64,000 nucleotides of DNA from positions 124,001 to 188,000 of the forward strand of contig DAAY01000003.1 of assembly GCA_002103105.1 (NCBI GenBank), in the 5' to 3' direction. Shown here one piece after another: positions 61,011 to 64,000 of this stretch; within the stretch, counting starts at the first letter, position 1, and each line of letters starts with the position of its first letter. Source of the DNA: Candidatus Gastranaerophilales bacterium HUM_1. Lineage in GTDB: Bacteria > Cyanobacteriota > Vampirovibrionia > Gastranaerophilales > Gastranaerophilaceae. The notes under the pieces were generated by a model, which saw only the letters and a program-made list of their open reading frames with translations, did no database searches and was not told where the DNA came from. Both the position numbers and the translations under genes were made by a program.

Positions 61011-62432
61011 TTAAAATCTAAAATCTCTTTCTCCATGTTTGATTTTGTCGAGATTTTCTTCCACTGCACATTTTAATTTATTATTACCAAGTGTTTTTAA
61101 TTCTTTATCAATTAGTTCTTCGCCAACTTTTCGTGTTGCTGGTGAAGCGTAATCTTCTAAGTATTCTTCAAGGGTCATAATTGCATTTGGATGACAGAAG
61201 TTGTGGATTTTTTGTTCTTTACAAATTTCCATAAATCTATCTCCAACACGACCTTCTCTATAACAAGCTGTGCAGAAACTTGGGACATAACCTAATTCCA
61301 TAAGCCATTTAACAATTTCGTCTAAACTTCTTCTATCTTCAACGTCAAATTGTGCTGTTTCTTCTTCGGATTCTTGTTCTGGGTGTGCATATCCACCAAC
61401 GCTTGTTTTGGATGCTCCACTGATTTGAGAAATCCCAAGATTTAAAACTCGTTCTCTACATTTTTGAGATTCTCTTGTAGAAATAATCATTCCTGTATAT
61501 GGAACAGCAATTCTGATACAAGCAACGATTTTGGCGAAGATATCATCATCAATTCCGTTGTCAAAAGTTGAAGGGTCGATGTCATCAGCTTTTCTAATTC
61601 TTGGAACTGAAATTGTATGCGGTCCAACGCCATAAACAGCTTCTAAGTGTTCTGCGTGCATTAAAAGAGCAGAAAATTCATATTTATATGATTCTAGTCC
61701 AAACAATACACCGAGCCCAACATCATCAATTCCGCCTTGCATAGCTCTATCCATTGCTTCTGTGTGATATGCATAATTGTGTTTTGGTCCTGTTGGGTGA
61801 AGTTCTTCGTATGATTTTTTGTTATATGTTTCTTGGAATAGAATATATGTTCCAATACCAGCTTCTTTCAATTTTTTATAATTTTCAACTGTTGTAGCTG
61901 CAATATTAACGTTTGCTCGTCTAATAGAACCGTTTTTGTGATGTACAGAATAAATTGTTTTGAGTGATTCTAAAACGTATTCTATTGGGTTATTTACAGG
62001 GTCTTCGCCTGTTTCTATTGCTAGACGTTTGTGTCCCATATCTTGGAGTGCAATTACTTCTTCTTTAATCTCTTCTTGGGTCATTTTTTTTCTAGTAATA
62101 TGTTTGTTTTTTGCGTGATATGGGCAATAAACGCACCCATTTACACAATAATTGGATAAATATAACGGTGCAAATAGTACAATTCTGTTACCGTAATAGT
62201 CTTGTTTAATTTTTTTTGCAAGTTCAAAGATTTCTTGATTTTTTTCTTCATTATCACAATCCAACAAAACTGTGGCTTCTCTGTGAGTTAAGCCCTTTCC
62301 AAGTTTTGCTTTTTCTAAAATTTTATCAATAAGTTCAATATTATTTTTGTTATTTTTAGCATATTCGAGTGTTGCTAAAACTTCTTCATTTGCTATAAAT
62401 TCTTCGGCTTTTGTGGATTTCGGATTATACAT
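61011..62432 (-). CDS. hydG: [FeFe]-hydrogenase H-cluster maturase HydG
   Basis: A radical SAM tyrosine lyase of 473 aa that makes the CO and CN ligands of the H-cluster. The SAM-cluster motif is C96-x3-C100-x2-C103 (YCVNGCVYCPYH), the CX3CX2C of the family. The C-terminal auxiliary-cluster motif C387-x2-C390-x22-C413 is the one that separates HydG from ThiH. RIRKADDIDPS and GASKTSVGGY are further family motifs. SD GGGAG is present. hydE, hydF and the hydrogenase are not adjacent. Confidence 0.95.
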   Translation of the reverse strand: MYNPKSTKAEEFIANEEVLATLEYAKNNKNNIELIDKILEKAKLGKGLTHREATVLLDCDNEEKNQEIFELAKKIKQDYYGNRIVLFAPLYLSNYCVNGCVYCPYHAKNKHITRKKMTQEEIKEEVIALQDMGHKRLAIETGEDPVNNPIEYVLESLKTIYSVHHKNGSIRRANVNIAATTVENYKKLKEAGIGTYILFQETYNKKSYEELHPTGPKHNYAYHTEAMDRAMQGGIDDVGLGVLFGLESYKYEFSALLMHAEHLEAVYGVGPHTISVPRIRKADDIDPSTFDNGIDDDIFAKIVACIRIAVPYTGMIISTRESQKCRERVLNLGISQISGASKTSVGGYAHPEQESEEETAQFDVEDRRSLDEIVKWLMELGYVPSFCTACYREGRVGDRFMEICKEQKIHNFCHPNAIMTLEEYLEDYASPATRKVGEELIDKELKTLGNNKLKCAVEENLDKIKHGERDFRF

Positions 62433-62569
62433 AATTTTTCTCCCTTATATCCATAATAAAACTTTAAAGGAAAATGTAAAGCAAGGAGAACTTATCGACT
62501 TGTGCATACAAGCAATTTTTTAACAAAAATATCCTTTATACAGATGTTATTTATAATTGGGATATATAT

Positions 62570-62575
62570 TATAAT
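62570..62575 (+). promoter_or_regulatory. -10 box, 6 nt before the next ATG
   Basis: TATAAT is followed by 6 nt and the ATG at 62582, without an SD. The -35 is weak. Confidence 0.4.
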
Positions 62576-62581
62576 AAAATA

Positions 62582-63082
62582 ATGGATAACAACAATAAAA
62601 TAGAGATTAAACATTCTGCATTTATAATTTTACCAATTATAGCTCTTATTATTTCTGTTATAGGTGAGCTTCTTTGTTTCCTTGAAGGGATTCCTTTAAG
62701 TGGTAGAAGTTGGATGCCCGTTTTTTGGTTAATTACTATTTTGGCTATTCCAGTAATAGCTATTATTTTCTTTGTTGTAGGATTAATTTTTTCTCTAATA
62801 GTTGATAAAATTTGCAAACCAAAGTTCTTTATAAATAAATTTTGGCTACCTATTTTAGTAATAGTGTTATCTACCCCCTTTTGGACTCCTTTTATTATTT
62901 CTCCAGTATTATATTCCCTCGGAGGGCAAATAAATACTTATATGGAAGAACAGAAATATTCTCGTCCAACTGAAGTTGCACCACAAGAACCTATCCGCCC
63001 TAAAAGAGAATATTACTGTGAATCAAAAGTTACACAAGATGGTATTGTGAAATTTTGTGTAGGTGACCCAGAAAATCAATAG
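62582..63082 (+). CDS. Small hypothetical membrane protein
   Basis: I do not recognise this 166-aa protein. It has three hydrophobic segments: FIILPIIALIISVIGELLCF (about 14-33), WLITILAIPVIAIIFFVVGL (about 49-68) and PILVIVLSTPFWTPFIISPV (about 90-109). A hydrophilic tail of about 50 residues contains two Cys (YYCESKVT, KFCVGD) that could form a disulfide if extracytoplasmic. The gene is alone between hydG and glmU. Confidence 0.65.
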   Translation: MDNNNKIEIKHSAFIILPIIALIISVIGELLCFLEGIPLSGRSWMPVFWLITILAIPVIAIIFFVVGLIFSLIVDKICKPKFFINKFWLPILVIVLSTPFWTPFIISPVLYSLGGQINTYMEEQKYSRPTEVAPQEPIRPKREYYCESKVTQDGIVKFCVGDPENQ

Positions 63083-63107
63083 TGAAATAATAAAATATTT
63101 TACAAAT

Positions 63108-63143
63108 AATCCACAGGGAATTTAAATATATTCCCTGTGGATT
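63108..63143. terminator. Bidirectional terminator
   Basis: AATCCACAGGGAA (63108-63120) pairs perfectly with TTCCCTGTGGATT (63131-63143), with a 10-nt loop. It lies between the membrane-protein gene and glmU. Confidence 0.8.
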
Positions 63144-63191
63144 TATAATTCTATTGAATAAAGCTTGCATTGTGCAAAGCTCTACAAGTTT

Positions 63192-64000
63192 TTATTTATT
63201 TAATTGTTTTTTTACCCAGTTTTCAAGAATTTTTAACGGAGAACGAGTTATTGCTAAAGCCCAAGCTGGAAGGTCTTTAGTTACAATTGTTCCTGCCCCA
63301 ACATTTGTTCCTTCTTCTACTGTTACTGGTGCAACAAGTACTGAATTTGAGCCAATTTTTACATTATCTTTCAATATGGTTTTTGATTTTTCTTTTGTTA
63401 GCGGATTGTAATTGGCGGTAATTGTTCCAGCTCCAATATTTACGTGTTCTCCAAGTTCAGAATCTCCAATGTAAGAAAGATGACCAACGTTTGTATTAGA
63501 AGAGATTTTTGATTTTTTTACTTCTACAAAATTTCCAACTTTTACATTGTCACAAACTTCAACTCCACCTCTCAAGTGAGCACAAGGTCCGATTTTACAG
63601 CTTTTACCAATTTTATTTTCGCCTTCAATGTATGTGAATGGATAAATAATTGTATCTTGTCCAATTTCTGTATCTTCACTAATCCAAGTTGAATCTGGAT
63701 CAACAATTGTAACTCCATTTTCCATATATTTTTCTAAGTTTCTTTTATTCATCATTTTAGCAGCTTGAGCAAGGTTTAATCTCGAATTTATTCCATAAAT
63801 TTCATCACTGTTGTCTAGAATATATGCGTTAACGTTCAAATGTTGAGCTTTGCCCCAAGCAATAATATCTGTAAGATAGTATTCTCCTTGTGCATTATTG
63901 CTTTTAAGTTGTGAGAATGCAGATTTTATTTTTCCCCAGTTCAAACAATAGATACCTGCGTTAACTTCTTTAACTGCTTTTTGTTCTCGTGTTGCATCTT
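63192..64000 (-). CDS. glmU: Bifunctional GlmU, C-terminal part (truncated by the window)
   Basis: The frame is open to the right edge, so the N-terminus lies outside. About 269 codons are present. They start with the end of the uridyltransferase domain (VKEVNAGIYCLNWGKIKSA, then GEYYLTDIIAW). The left-handed beta-helix acetyltransferase domain follows, with hexapeptide repeats such as VEVCDNVKVGNFVEVKKSKI, HLSYIGDSELGEHVNIGAGT, TANYN and SVLVAPVTVEEGTNVGAGTI. GlmU makes UDP-GlcNAc for peptidoglycan and LPS. The TTG at 63944 is internal, not a start. Confidence 0.95.
   Translation of the reverse strand, partial: DATREQKAVKEVNAGIYCLNWGKIKSAFSQLKSNNAQGEYYLTDIIAWGKAQHLNVNAYILDNSDEIYGINSRLNLAQAAKMMNKRNLEKYMENGVTIVDPDSTWISEDTEIGQDTIIYPFTYIEGENKIGKSCKIGPCAHLRGGVEVCDNVKVGNFVEVKKSKISSNTNVGHLSYIGDSELGEHVNIGAGTITANYNPLTKEKSKTILKDNVKIGSNSVLVAPVTVEEGTNVGAGTIVTKDLPAWALAITRSPLKILENWVKKQLNK

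Overview
This window looks like a chromosomal segment of a non-photosynthetic cyanobacterial relative, most likely class Vampirovibrionia (Melainabacteria), probably order Gastranaerophilales. The main evidence is the split beta' subunit: rpoC1 (54267-55976) and rpoC2 (56029-59883) are separate genes, and rpoC2 carries an insertion of about 650 residues in the trigger loop. Both are cyanobacterial hallmarks. The DNA is AT-rich. The envelope is diderm: a heptosyltransferase, a TolC-type outer-membrane protein and an AMIN-domain protein. There is no photosynthesis gene, and the [FeFe]-hydrogenase maturase HydG points to anaerobic fermentation. The order-level placement is inference.

Layout. 1-5.3 kb: the end of an rsmD-like gene, a compact locus with an antisense RNA and a 31-codon ORF, then waaC, a GGDEF/HD-GYP protein, thiL and ispD. 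5.4-13.7 kb (minus strand): fba, the dnaG-rpoD operon, an overlapping run of TIM-barrel, crcB and C_GCAxxG_C_C genes, a lipoprotein and a large TPR protein. 14-25.8 kb: a 52-aa protein, a possible structured RNA, lepA, several lineage-type hypothetical proteins, holA-holB and plsY. 25.8-31.7 kb (minus strand): a compact murC-murB-ddl-ftsQ-polyprenyl synthase-lepB operon. 31.7-43.9 kb: two GNAT-like proteins, leuS, two prepilins, small regulators, an HD-domain protein, panE-like, alsT, a family 4 uracil-DNA glycosylase, a toxin-antitoxin pair and a solute-binding protein. 44-50 kb: an AMIN-domain protein, era, tolC and a repeat-rich intergenic region. 50-60 kb: rpoB-rpoC1-rpoC2. 60-64 kb: an EF-hand-like protein, hydG, a small membrane protein and the 3' part of glmU.

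Most genes are housekeeping. The most interesting signals lie between genes. (1) Convergent overlapping transcripts at 324-621 resemble a type I toxin-antitoxin locus. (2) At least eight start codons lie exactly 6 nt after a -10 box, with no Shine-Dalgarno, which suggests leaderless transcription as a regular mode. (3) A toxin-antitoxin pair sits between two identical 36-nt terminator hairpins. (4) Two distant genes share a promoter module of about 60 nt that ends in a variable-copy pentanucleotide repeat. No rRNA, tRNA, CRISPR array or insertion sequence was recognised.
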